Assembly: GCA_946411385.1 (NCBI GenBank)
Contig: CAMKDV010000001.1
Coordinates: forward strand, 186,001-250,000
DNA from: an uncultured Bacteroidales bacterium
Lineage (GTDB): Bacteria > Bacteroidota > Bacteroidia > Bacteroidales > Paludibacteraceae
Direction of reading: 5' to 3'
DNA: 64,000 bases
Positions 51,243 to 59,770 of the stretch are shown one piece after another. The notes under the pieces are model-generated. The model searched no databases, was not told the origin of the DNA, and was given only the letters and a program-made list of their open reading frames with translations. Made by a program: the position numbers and the translations under genes. The first letter of the stretch is position 1; the number at the start of each line of letters is the position of its first letter.

Positions 51243-54194
51243 TTATTTTGCGGACTCCGTTATTACCAACCACTTTTTTACTTGCTCAATACACCAAGGC
51301 AACTGGTCGCGAACTTGTTGTACCCAGAAACGCATTACATCCCATCCTTCACGCATTAGCGCTTGATTGCGTAACTGATCATTGTAACTAAGTTCTCCCG
51401 TCCATGCTTGATGATACATTGCGCCATCTACCTCTATATCCAAATTCTTCCCATTATGGAAAAGAGCCAAGTCAAGATAGTACTTATCCACATGATATTG
51501 TGCTGTTACAGGAATACCTGCATCAGAAAGAGCTTTTTGTAGAATATGCTCCCACTCCGATTGTTCTGTGGGGGCATTCTCTCCGCTACTATATTCTGCA
51601 AAATGCTCCAAATAGCTAACACCACATTGCTTGCAGTATTTTTTATCTCCGACGGTTACGAGTAATGATCTTGCGCGTGTGATAGCCACATTGAATAAGT
51701 TGCCTGTAGATTTAAGGAACATAAGACTTTGTGGATTTGTTCCTTCAGAAACAACCGGTGAGAAGATGATAACATCTCTTTCATCCCCTTGAAACTTATG
51801 AACTGTATCTATCAGTATTTGGTTGTGCAACTCCAAATGATTACGTAGTTCGGCATCTTGCTCTAACGCCTTAGTGATCATGTCGGCTTGTAAATGGAAT
51901 GGAGTTGTAACACCTATACTTCCCTCAAACTCAAGTTCCATTGACAAACGCCGAAGAACTCTTATCACACATTCCGCTTCTTTTAGATTGTATGCACCTC
52001 CTGCTTCCGGTCGAATAGTCTTACCCTTAACGTCCATCCATCGCATACCTAAAATAGGCTTAGCGTCATTAGGATTATTAGGGGATTGCAAACGACGGTA
52101 ATCCGTGGCAATACGAAGTGTGTTTTCGTAAAACTCCTGATTCGAGAACTGAATAATATCAAGGAAACTGCGATGATGGTCACGTAGTTGTATTATATTT
52201 TCAGCTTCAGTCATACCCTCTGCCAAATCATACATAGAACTGCTACGATAAGACCATCTTGCTTCTATTTCGTTGCTTAAAATAAGAGATAAATCTGTTT
52301 GTTTGCTCAATAAACAAATATGATTTAGTTGCTGTTTATCTCCAATAACTGCTACACGTTTAGCACGCATAAGCAAGGGAATCATAGACGCAATATCACA
52401 TTGACTTGCTTCGTCAATTATCAGCAAATCATAAAGAGCTTCTTTAAACGGCAGTCTTCTGCGTGCACTAAGCGATGTGATAGCGCTTATTGGTAACATA
52501 GACTTAAGTGCAGGAGTATATGAATCTACATGGTCATGTTCAAGTAAACTTAAGTAGTTATGCAGTTCTCCTCTATTCTTAGCATTAAAAATGCCGATAT
52601 GTTCATCTAACCACGCATCCCATGCCGCTTTTGCTTTCGCTTGCAATTCTACATGTTCTCCTATCATGGCAGCATCCATCTGTTCAAGAGATGCCGATTC
52701 GCATATCTCTTTTAGCAGGTCACCGTAAGTGGCGATTAAAGTCAAGTCATCCATCAGCAATTTGAATGTATTGTCAAATTGCATCCATTCACGATCTGAC
52801 ATGGTAGCGACAAGAGAAAGACCGGGGCGGTACTTCTCCATAAACGAATTTACCGTATTAATCGTATTCTGAACGTTTCCTGTAATTCTATTTCTCCACC
52901 TTTTTCGGAATATCTTATCAAATAAGCGATGAGGTCCTTCTTGCAAGGCTGTTCGAAGACGAACAAACTCCTCGTAAGCATTCTTTACTTCGTTTATCTC
53001 TTTTTCGCTTAGTACGCTTATCAGATGTTGATACTTGTCTCTGATAGCGCAAACCGTTTGCTCAACTTCGTCAAGTCTATTTCGGGCTTCTACAATCTTT
53101 TGCTTCTGTATCAGTTTTGCATTGTAACTTGAATAGACACGACTATATGCGTTTAGGGAATTGGGGAATGATTTGCCTTTTGCTCTTGCCTTCTCCCATC
53201 GCTGGGCATAATCAGATATACATTGTTTTGCACTCTTTTCGTATCGAAGTACAATCGGAAGTTCTTTATTTAGAGAGTTAACTCTTTTAACGACGACATC
53301 GACAGCATTGTTGTTCTTGCTGGTGAACAATACGTTTTGTCCCGCTATCGCGGCATTCATAATCAAGTTGGCTACTACCTGAGTTTTGCCGGTTCCCGGA
53401 GGACCTGCAATCAACGTAATGTCAGCACTCAAGGCGGATCGGACAGCTTTTTCCTGCTCATTATTTAGAGGTAGAATTTCTAATATGTCTTTTTCGAAAG
53501 CAGGGTTCTTATCGAATTGTTTGTTGATGAACTTCCATAAAATAGAACGCCTTATATCCAAATCGCCATATTCTCCCAGACGTGCTAATTCATTGCTGAG
53601 TCCGACGGTATAAGGAGTTGGCTCTTTTGCGAACAGAATAGCTCGATTCAAAATACCATCGCTATTAGTAATACGCATGGGCCCCTTTTGAAGATCATCT
53701 ATATTTAATATATCTAACCAATCCCAATCCGGCCGAATTGTTCTGAGTAAGTTAACTTTTTCCGCTAAGTCAGAGAAGGCTGCATGTCCTTCTGTGAAGC
53801 CTAACTCAGCCTCAAGTTCACGTAGTTCATATATATTCTCTGTTTTCTCGTTTGTAGAGTATTTGTCGATGATGTCCTTATTAATCAGTAATTCATCATC
53901 TATTGAGAATCCTTCAGGTTTACCATGTGTACCATCACTATATGTGACAGGAATAATAAAAAGCGGAGAGAGAAAATGCTTTACTTTTAGGACTGGATAA
54001 CCAATCAACAAATCCATTTCTTTCTCTTGATTGCCCCGTAAAAATGCGCCGATTTCTGGTTTCTTTAATGTATAGTCGTTTATCCAAGGTAAAGTGATGA
54101 AAGATTGTTCGTCTTTCATGGATGCTCGGAAGGTAGTGTTGCTTTCTAAAGCAATACAACTGATATAGTATTTACAGAGTCCTTTTAAGGTCAT
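51243..54194 (-). CDS. SF1 helicase with C-terminal DUF559/Vsr-like nuclease domain
   Basis: 983 residues. UPF1-like helicase motifs: ITLIAGPPGTGKTQVVANL near ~262, DLLIIDEASQCDIASM near ~595, AVIGDKQQLNHI, TVHKFQGDERDVIIFSPV near ~800 and NVAITRARSLLVTVGD. Residues ~880-983 carry a DUF559-type endonuclease with DIEVDGAMYHQAWTGE and a DxMRFWVQQV end, in the Vsr/PD-(D/E)XK group. It overlaps the DUF2075 gene by four bases. A helicase fused to a nuclease fits anti-phage or DNA-repair work; neither is proved. Confidence 0.87.
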   Translation of the reverse strand: MTLKGLCKYYISCIALESNTTFRASMKDEQSFITLPWINDYTLKKPEIGAFLRGNQEKEMDLLIGYPVLKVKHFLSPLFIIPVTYSDGTHGKPEGFSIDDELLINKDIIDKYSTNEKTENIYELRELEAELGFTEGHAAFSDLAEKVNLLRTIRPDWDWLDILNIDDLQKGPMRITNSDGILNRAILFAKEPTPYTVGLSNELARLGEYGDLDIRRSILWKFINKQFDKNPAFEKDILEILPLNNEQEKAVRSALSADITLIAGPPGTGKTQVVANLIMNAAIAGQNVLFTSKNNNAVDVVVKRVNSLNKELPIVLRYEKSAKQCISDYAQRWEKARAKGKSFPNSLNAYSRVYSSYNAKLIQKQKIVEARNRLDEVEQTVCAIRDKYQHLISVLSEKEINEVKNAYEEFVRLRTALQEGPHRLFDKIFRKRWRNRITGNVQNTINTVNSFMEKYRPGLSLVATMSDREWMQFDNTFKLLMDDLTLIATYGDLLKEICESASLEQMDAAMIGEHVELQAKAKAAWDAWLDEHIGIFNAKNRGELHNYLSLLEHDHVDSYTPALKSMLPISAITSLSARRRLPFKEALYDLLIIDEASQCDIASMIPLLMRAKRVAVIGDKQQLNHICLLSKQTDLSLILSNEIEARWSYRSSSMYDLAEGMTEAENIIQLRDHHRSFLDIIQFSNQEFYENTLRIATDYRRLQSPNNPNDAKPILGMRWMDVKGKTIRPEAGGAYNLKEAECVIRVLRRLSMELEFEGSIGVTTPFHLQADMITKALEQDAELRNHLELHNQILIDTVHKFQGDERDVIIFSPVVSEGTNPQSLMFLKSTGNLFNVAITRARSLLVTVGDKKYCKQCGVSYLEHFAEYSSGENAPTEQSEWEHILQKALSDAGIPVTAQYHVDKYYLDLALFHNGKNLDIEVDGAMYHQAWTGELSYNDQLRNQALMREGWDVMRFWVQQVRDQLPWCIEQVKKWLVITESAK

Positions 54195-56311
54195 ATTTCC
54201 TCTATTCCTAAACTCTTCAAATAGTTGTATGTGCTGTCGTAATATTCTGGGAGGCGAGTTTGGTCCTCGTAGAGTCCCTCGGCATTTCGTTTGTCGTTAC
54301 CTTTTGGAACGCAAATTATCATACCCTGTCTTGCACGGGTGAGAAGGACACGATAACCATTGAGCATGTAATTACGTGTTTCTGCGTTTGTCTCGTCGGT
54401 CCAATTCTTGCTTCCGTTGAATTTCTTAAATTCCCATCCATTGGGCGAATAACGCATATCAGGGTCCCACAGAACACATGTGTAATCTAACTCCAAGCCT
54501 TGCACTTCAATCTCTGTTGCTGCTTCTTCCAAATAATTAGACGAGCGCACATCGGTTTTATCTTCTAAGAACCAGTGCACGGTATTAACGTCACCGCTTG
54601 TTTTGTCAATGGGACGTATTGCCTGAGGTCGATAGCGTGCAGATGTTTTTGAGATTAGAACGCCTGTTCTTAAAGAACCGATGGCTTTAGAACGTAACCA
54701 TTCACGAGCCGTATAGATGTCTCGTGTAAGTAATATGGGATAATTCCGTGCCATAATATCTTTGTACAATGAAGCTGCTTTTGGATCGAGAGCTAGCAAA
54801 CAATGTACAAAATCTGAAACTTGTTCTGCACGGAAGGAGCGCATGCTAACTGCCAGATGTAACTCAGGACGGAAGGTTACGTTTGTATTCTCTTGCAATA
54901 ATTCATTCACGCGCCCTTCTGCATATTCAGGAGCAGTTAGTTTATCGGAGATATATACTTTCCAATGTTTATATTGCGTGTTCAGAGCTTCTATCCATTC
55001 TGCTATACCTGCTTCTCCGGTGTGGATCTCTTGCCCTCCACCAACTAAACAAACTATGACAGCCCAATCTTTGCGCTGGTCGAGTGACCAAATTAAGAAT
55101 GCAGCTTCCGATACCGGGAAATTAGGGACTTTCAATTTGTTGCCATACGTACCACCTTTTTTCAGATATTCGGCGAGTTTCTTATGCGTCCATGAGCGTT
55201 GTGCTTCATCAAAGATAGCCACATGCTCAACTTCTCCATACCCCGATTTTTCTTTTTCAACAGCAGCGTTGGGATCTATCTCTAATATGCCATTCTCTAC
55301 AGGGTTCTTGATCTTTTTCAACATATTGTCCCTGTATCGGTGGATGATTTGTATAAAAGTACTTACTTCACGGCGTGAATCCGTGATGTTTTTATTGTTT
55401 CTATCGCGGTCATCTCTGGCTAATGCTTCTGTCAGTACAGCAACAAGAGGGCCATTCCCAGAAAGATATACTGCACCATTTTCTTCGTCAATCGCACCAT
55501 CTTTGTATGTCTGATTGATAGCTACCTGTAATCCAACTAAAGTTTTACCGGCTCCAGGAACTCCTGTGACGAAGCAGATACTTTTTTCATGATTGCGTTT
55601 GCTGTGTTCAATGACTGAAAGAACGTAGTTGGTAGTTGCATCAGTAGCTGCGTCATCTGCTTCGTGACGAGTGATGTCTTTAACAGAGTGGTTCTGGTAT
55701 AACGTCCGTGCGGCTTCGACTATGGTAGGAGTAGGTTTGTAGGGACTAATCAGCCAACGAGAGCCCCACTCATTTGGTATTATTTTTTGTCCGCCGTCAT
55801 GCTCCAGTACAGAAGATATGATCTGCTGCAAATTACTCTCCCCCGTAATAAAAGGGTTGTAAATATCGCAGTCATAAACAGAATATTGAATAGTAGAAGT
55901 ATGCCCTTGAAAGTTTGTCGGTACTAAGATGGGGACAATTCTTCTGGTGGCACTGTATTCATGAAAGTTCTTTAGGTCAAGTGCGTAATCTAATACTTGC
56001 TCTATATCTGCTTGTTCGCAGGTTTTCTTGCCGACTTTGAATTCTAAACAAAAAATTAGCCCTCGCAGCAGTAATACTACATCGATGCGTTTACCCAATC
56101 GAGGTATGTCATATTCAAATATGATATGCGCGTTCTCATCTTTCCAAGGGAGCAACACACGCTGCAAAACCTCAATTTCTTCCTCCCATGCTTCGTCTGT
56201 GGTGTCGTATGCTCCACCATGGTATTTAGTCCGAATGGCGTAATAAATAGATGGGGCATCCGTCTGAAGAAATTCAGAGAATGTAGAATAATATAAACAA
56301 CGATTGGACAT
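54191..56311 (-). CDS. DUF2075 helicase with N-terminal PD-(D/E)XK nuclease-like domain
   Basis: 706 residues. The N-terminus contains GKRIDVVLLLRGLIFCLEFKVGKK, the D-x(n)-ExK pattern of PD-(D/E)XK nucleases. The DUF2075 helicase core has FVTGVPGAGKTLVGLQ near ~245, HVAIFDEAQRSWTHKKLAEY near ~360, EIEVQGLELDYTCVLWDPDM near ~610 and YRVLLTRARQGMIICVP near ~655. DUF2075 is related to Schlafen-type helicases. It is translationally coupled to the helicase-DUF559 gene. Confidence 0.87.
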   Translation of the reverse strand: MSNRCLYYSTFSEFLQTDAPSIYYAIRTKYHGGAYDTTDEAWEEEIEVLQRVLLPWKDENAHIIFEYDIPRLGKRIDVVLLLRGLIFCLEFKVGKKTCEQADIEQVLDYALDLKNFHEYSATRRIVPILVPTNFQGHTSTIQYSVYDCDIYNPFITGESNLQQIISSVLEHDGGQKIIPNEWGSRWLISPYKPTPTIVEAARTLYQNHSVKDITRHEADDAATDATTNYVLSVIEHSKRNHEKSICFVTGVPGAGKTLVGLQVAINQTYKDGAIDEENGAVYLSGNGPLVAVLTEALARDDRDRNNKNITDSRREVSTFIQIIHRYRDNMLKKIKNPVENGILEIDPNAAVEKEKSGYGEVEHVAIFDEAQRSWTHKKLAEYLKKGGTYGNKLKVPNFPVSEAAFLIWSLDQRKDWAVIVCLVGGGQEIHTGEAGIAEWIEALNTQYKHWKVYISDKLTAPEYAEGRVNELLQENTNVTFRPELHLAVSMRSFRAEQVSDFVHCLLALDPKAASLYKDIMARNYPILLTRDIYTAREWLRSKAIGSLRTGVLISKTSARYRPQAIRPIDKTSGDVNTVHWFLEDKTDVRSSNYLEEAATEIEVQGLELDYTCVLWDPDMRYSPNGWEFKKFNGSKNWTDETNAETRNYMLNGYRVLLTRARQGMIICVPKGNDKRNAEGLYEDQTRLPEYYDSTYNYLKSLGIEEI

Positions 56312-56406
56312 GTTTTCTTATTGGTGTTTTGTCTCTCAGTCATCTGTCGGTTGTGTCCCGCTCATTGCTCGGTGGATGACGAATTCTGAACACGCGTATT
56401 CAAAAT

Positions 56407-57522
56407 CTATTTTTCGTCCTTCTCTTTCTTTTGTTGTTCTAGTTCCTTGACGGTGCGTTCAACAACTTGTTCGAGTTGGTAGGTTGCGACACCGAGGGGT
56501 TTCTGAATGTCTTGTAACGACCACTCGACAATCGTGCTTTTAGCTGTTTTGCAGATTACTAAACCTACGGAAGGATTATCTCCTTCTCCACGCAATAGTT
56601 TGTCCGCAGCCGTTACGTAGAAATTCAGTTTGCCTGCAAATTCGGGCATGAACTTAACCGCCTTCAATTCAATGATGACGTAACGTTTCTGTGGAATATG
56701 ATAGAAGATGAGGTCCGGGAAGAATGTGGATTCATCATCAATACGCAGTTCCATCTGCCTACCCACATAGGCAAAGCCTTGTCCGAGTTCCAGAAGGAAA
56801 TTAGTAATATTCTTGACAAGCGCTTCTTCTAAATCTTCCTCATTATGGTCCTGCTTGAGCGAGAGAAATTCGAAATGGTATGGGTCTTTGAAGAGTTGTT
56901 GTGTCAGTTGGATTTGTTCGGCAGGCAGAGTGTTGTCAAAGTTGGAAAGCGCTGCACCCTGTGCTTGGTATAGTTGAGCTGCAATCTGATCCTCCAGTTT
57001 ACTACGACTCCAGCCTTCGTTGGCTACCTTGTTGATATAGAAAAGTGCCTCATCGAGAGAGTGGCAATGTTCGATAATTTCCACATGATGATACCAAGGA
57101 ACACGCCCAAAAATATCGGGAATTTCTAAAAGGTCGGCAGCCTGCTGACCTTTTTCGTCCGCAATTAGGTCGGCAGCTTGCTGACCTTTTGTAACTAGCT
57201 CATTATAAAAGTTATACCAGCGCTTCATATACTTCACATTCGTATATGAAAAGCCCGTAGAATCAGGGAAAGTCTCACGCATATCGAGGGCGAATTGTTT
57301 CACCACGCCTGCACCCCAACGAGACTCAGCGCGCAACATTACAAGATCGCGTCCGATACTCCAATAGAACTCCAGCATCTCTGAGTTCACCTTGACGATT
57401 GCACGCGCTTGACTCTCGCGGAAGCGTTTCTTGACATCGGATAACCATTGTACGTAGTCAGCATCAGCGACGATGCCATCGCGGGTTACAAATGCCGGTT
57501 TGCTCTTTTCTATATTAGCCAT
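56407..57522 (-). CDS. DUF1016 (YhcG-like) PD-(D/E)XK nuclease
   Basis: 371 residues. The N-terminal half (KVNSEMLEFYWSIGRDLV, FALDMRETFPDSTGFSYTNVKYMKRWY) is the DUF1016 N domain. The C-terminal half has FFPDLIFYHIPQKRYVIIELKAVKF, with the catalytic D and E-x-K. YhcG-type proteins often travel with restriction-modification or defence genes. Inside, KGQQAADL occurs twice in tandem (around residues 112-133), and so does the DNA below it (two GGTCAGCAGCCTGCTGACC-like palindromes at ~57135-57200). It precedes the DUF2075 gene by 95 bases. Confidence 0.88.
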   Translation of the reverse strand: MANIEKSKPAFVTRDGIVADADYVQWLSDVKKRFRESQARAIVKVNSEMLEFYWSIGRDLVMLRAESRWGAGVVKQFALDMRETFPDSTGFSYTNVKYMKRWYNFYNELVTKGQQAADLIADEKGQQAADLLEIPDIFGRVPWYHHVEIIEHCHSLDEALFYINKVANEGWSRSKLEDQIAAQLYQAQGAALSNFDNTLPAEQIQLTQQLFKDPYHFEFLSLKQDHNEEDLEEALVKNITNFLLELGQGFAYVGRQMELRIDDESTFFPDLIFYHIPQKRYVIIELKAVKFMPEFAGKLNFYVTAADKLLRGEGDNPSVGLVICKTAKSTIVEWSLQDIQKPLGVATYQLEQVVERTVKELEQQKKEKDEK

Positions 57523-57552
57523 ATCTTAGTATTAGTTTTTATCGTTTTACTT

Positions 57553-57568
57553 GTGCGACACGTCGCAC
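57553..57568. promoter_or_regulatory. Operator-like palindrome before the DUF1016 operon
   Basis: GTGCGAC-AC-GTCGCAC, a perfect 7-base inverted repeat 31 bases before the DUF1016 start. The position suits a repressor site or a leader hairpin. Confidence 0.4.
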
Positions 57569-57830
57569 ATTTTAGTTTCTAATTTTACTCTTTGCGAATC
57601 ATTCTAATGTGCATTCAAGAAATAATCGTTCGCAACGAAAGTGAAGATAAGAACAGGACCATCACGGGACCATCTCCCAATGACCTTACTTTCAGAACAT
57701 TTTTACGATTCTTTCTGTTCTCTTTTCCACTCTTTTGTTGTTCTGTCTAATCTTACGTTCCCTATTTGCACCTTGCAGTATTCAATTCGTTCTCTATCCA
57801 TTGTCGAGCCATAGTCGTATTCCACTGTAC

Positions 57831-57863
57831 CTTATATATACTATGTATATATCCCGTGATTTT
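57831..57863 (+). repeat. Intergenic repeat family B, partial copy 3
   Basis: CTTATATATACTATGTATAT then ATCCCGTGATTTT, matching the distal third of 8241-8316. The GAGGCTCATC part is missing. Confidence 0.6.
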
Positions 57864-57916
57864 ACAATCTCGCAGTCTGAGAGGGAGGATATGTTTAATA
57901 TGGCGGAGGGCATATA

Positions 57917-58930
57917 TTACATCTTTTTGAGGAGCAAGTCGGTGGTGATTTCCATCTTATTGAACGCGAACCACTTTTGTCCTAAGTCCTTGATTGATGC
58001 GCCGAAATGATAGACCTCGTCGTCGATGCATAAGAACCGGTCGTGAGCATCCTGGAACGGCAGGACATCAATCGGGGCGTATTGCGCGTTATGGCGGTCG
58101 ATATCCAGCCGTAACTGCTTGGTGAAGAACTTGGTGTAGATCTTGGCAGTTACACCTGCTGCGCGTTTGTCAAGAAGCGTTAGGACGGTTTCGTCGATAT
58201 ACTTATCGATGAGGACGATGCGTTGTTTGGCGCTTTTGACCAAGCCGCAAACGAAAGCATACGAATCGTAGATCTGCCCGTTGAAGAACAATCCCTGCGT
58301 AGGTTTGGCCTCGCCATTATCCAAGCGGCGGAAGACTTCTTCGAGTTTCTTGTCATTCTCAGATAGATGGGAAACAATCTCTTCTTGATGCGCGCCAAGT
58401 GCCAATTGATTATGTTCTATAACCTCCAGCCGTTGGAACATTTGGGCATTCGATGCCCAAAAATGCCGTGATGCCGTAAAGGCACGCATGATCTGGATGT
58501 TGGTGCTGATGGCTAATGGTGTGCGGAGAACACTACTGAGCATGGCAACGCCGTTTTCAGTGAAGGCGTAGGGGAGTTTGCGTGCGCCCATCTTTATTGA
58601 ATTGGATATCGCAATTTGCGATTTCCATTTCTCTTCATCATCCAAGGTTGCAAATTGTGACCTTGAAGAATCAATATTGGATATCGCAAATTGCGATTTC
58701 CAATTTTCAAACTCCTCTTTGGAGAGTTGGAACATAAAGTCGTCAGGGAAACGTTCGATATTACGTTTCACTTGCTCATTAAGACGTCCTGTCTCTACCC
58801 CATACAGCCGTGCCAAATCACGGTCAAGCATGACCTGCTTGCCACGGATGACATGAATGAGATCTTCGATCTGCTCCAATGGTTGCAAAGTTCCAGTTTC
58901 AACTTTCGCTATGTCGTTGTGTTTTGCCAT
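57917..58930 (-). CDS. ORF6N-domain DNA-binding protein with PLD-like C-terminus
   Basis: 337 residues. The ORF6N/KilA-N-type domain at ~18-150 has IRGKQVMLDRDLARLYGVE, RNIERFPDDFMFQLS and LPYAFTENGVAMLSSVL. The C-terminal domain (~215-337) has RIVLIDKYIDETVLTLLDKR and HDRFLCIDDEVYHFGASIKDLG, the PLD-like fold usually joined to ORF6N. In between, KSQFAISN / RSQFATLD / KSQIAISN is a threefold in-frame repeat where the family normally has one SQ(N/I)-T-SS stretch. It has its own promoter. ORF6N proteins are frequent in phages and islands; the role is unknown. Confidence 0.85.
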   Translation of the reverse strand: MAKHNDIAKVETGTLQPLEQIEDLIHVIRGKQVMLDRDLARLYGVETGRLNEQVKRNIERFPDDFMFQLSKEEFENWKSQFAISNIDSSRSQFATLDDEEKWKSQIAISNSIKMGARKLPYAFTENGVAMLSSVLRTPLAISTNIQIMRAFTASRHFWASNAQMFQRLEVIEHNQLALGAHQEEIVSHLSENDKKLEEVFRRLDNGEAKPTQGLFFNGQIYDSYAFVCGLVKSAKQRIVLIDKYIDETVLTLLDKRAAGVTAKIYTKFFTKQLRLDIDRHNAQYAPIDVLPFQDAHDRFLCIDDEVYHFGASIKDLGQKWFAFNKMEITTDLLLKKM

Positions 58931-58953
58931 GACGTGTCATCTTCCATTCGCGT

Positions 58954-58985
58954 ACAAAGATACTAAAAATAAATGATATATGCAA
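58954..58985 (-). promoter_or_regulatory. Promoter for the ORF6N gene
   Basis: On the minus strand TTTG (58982-58985), 20 bases, TATCTTTG (58954-58961), with a leader of ~17 bases. Confidence 0.78.
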
Positions 58986-59012
58986 ATTTTTTCGTAAGTT
59001 TTTTGTGTTTTG

Positions 59013-59081
59013 ATCACCGAGTTGGCGCATTTTTGAACACCGAGTTGGCAGATTTTTAATCACCGAGTTGGCATAATTTTG
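59013..59081. repeat. Three 23-base iterons at the right island edge
   Basis: CACCGAGTTGGC begins at 59015, 59038 and 59061, each followed by an AT-rich ATTTTT spacer, with an exact 23-base period. The last unit ends 17 bases before the gldD direct repeat. Too few and too short for a CRISPR array. Confidence 0.8.
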
Positions 59082-59098
59082 CCCCATAAACCGAAAGG

Positions 59099-59159
59099 AC
59101 GATTAGAGTAATCTACTGCCAGCAGAAGGATTCGATGAGGTGGTGGATATCGGCACGAA
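59099..59159. other. gldD 3' end, putative attachment site (matching copy at 48608)
   Basis: 61-base direct repeat of 48608-48668 (57/61 identical). It contains the last ~15 codons and the stop of intact gldD plus 14 bases downstream. The two copies bracket the 10.4 kb block 48669-59098. Confidence 0.8.
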
Positions 59160-59685
59160 GGACCTCATTGACGGGAGCAAGGGAGTCGGCGTTGGGGATG
59201 GTATTGTAGTACAATGCTCCGCGGAAAAAATGGTGGACGGAATCCGTCAGGAAGAACTGCGCAGGTGAGGCGGTATTGCCTTCCAGGTCATAATATACTC
59301 CCCAGACCCTATGCCGGGCATCGGTATATCCCTGCTCGGGGATAGCGTCCGCCTTGATAGCATGATCGAACACAAAGCGTACGGCATCGTCGGTCAATTG
59401 CCGCAAGTTGCCTTCCAGAGGCTTGTAGCTGCAATGGATACGCGCATTGAGCGTAGGATAGACTATATCCACCCAATACGGTTCGGCATTTTCCAGGCGG
59501 GTATCGGCATACGCCAGCGACGACTGCTCATACGAATACGGATAGCCGGCTAAGGCGACACGCTCATACGAGTAAGCGGGTATCTCGATACGATAATATC
59601 CGAACGGACGAGGTACAGACGGACGGGAGCAACCCACCAAAACGATGGCTGCTACCGCAAAAAATATGAACCTGACTACGCGCAT
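59113..59685 (-). CDS. gldD: Gliding motility / type IX secretion lipoprotein GldD
   Basis: 190 residues from the ATG at 59685. The longer start at 59706 falls inside the promoter's TAnnTTTG box and is rejected. The lipoprotein signal is FFAVAAIVLVGC. RPFGYYRIEIPAY, YPYSYEQSSLAY, PYWVDIVYPTLNARIHCSYK and the end IHHLIESFCWQ fit GldD, which is needed for gliding and type IX secretion in Bacteroidota. The 3' end is the repeat that bounds the island. Confidence 0.88.
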   Translation of the reverse strand: MRVVRFIFFAVAAIVLVGCSRPSVPRPFGYYRIEIPAYSYERVALAGYPYSYEQSSLAYADTRLENAEPYWVDIVYPTLNARIHCSYKPLEGNLRQLTDDAVRFVFDHAIKADAIPEQGYTDARHRVWGVYYDLEGNTASPAQFFLTDSVHHFFRGALYYNTIPNADSLAPVNEVLRADIHHLIESFCWQ

Positions 59686-59703
59686 CCTATCCAAATAACA
59701 CCA

Positions 59704-59735
59704 CAAAGATACAACATTTTCTTGAAAAATGCAAA
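59704..59735 (-). promoter_or_regulatory. Promoter for gldD
   Basis: On the minus strand TTTG (59732-59735), 20 bases, TATCTTTG (59704-59711). It decides the gldD start at 59685. Confidence 0.78.
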
Positions 59736-59770
59736 TAATTCGAGATATTTACTCTTTTTTTGCACATATA

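Larger units (their letters stand above)
57523..57916. other. Upstream region of the island operon
   Basis: About 390 bases with no gene. It includes a 16-base palindrome (57553-57568), a repeated GGACCATC and a partial family B repeat (57831-57863). No consensus promoter was found for the DUF1016 gene. Confidence 0.6.

Noticed and set aside
59013..59081. Possible CRISPR array (three spaced repeats)
   Set aside because: The units are 12-base cores with a 23-base period, the between-unit sequences are near-identical AT tracts, and no cas genes are present.
48602..59160. Integrase or transposase that moved the island
   Set aside because: I looked at the large frames on both strands in the block and found no tyrosine or serine recombinase or DDE transposase motifs.
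59686..59706. Upstream ATG for gldD
   Set aside because: It overlaps the TAnnTTTG promoter box at 59704-59711; the ATG at 59685 starts a proper lipoprotein signal.
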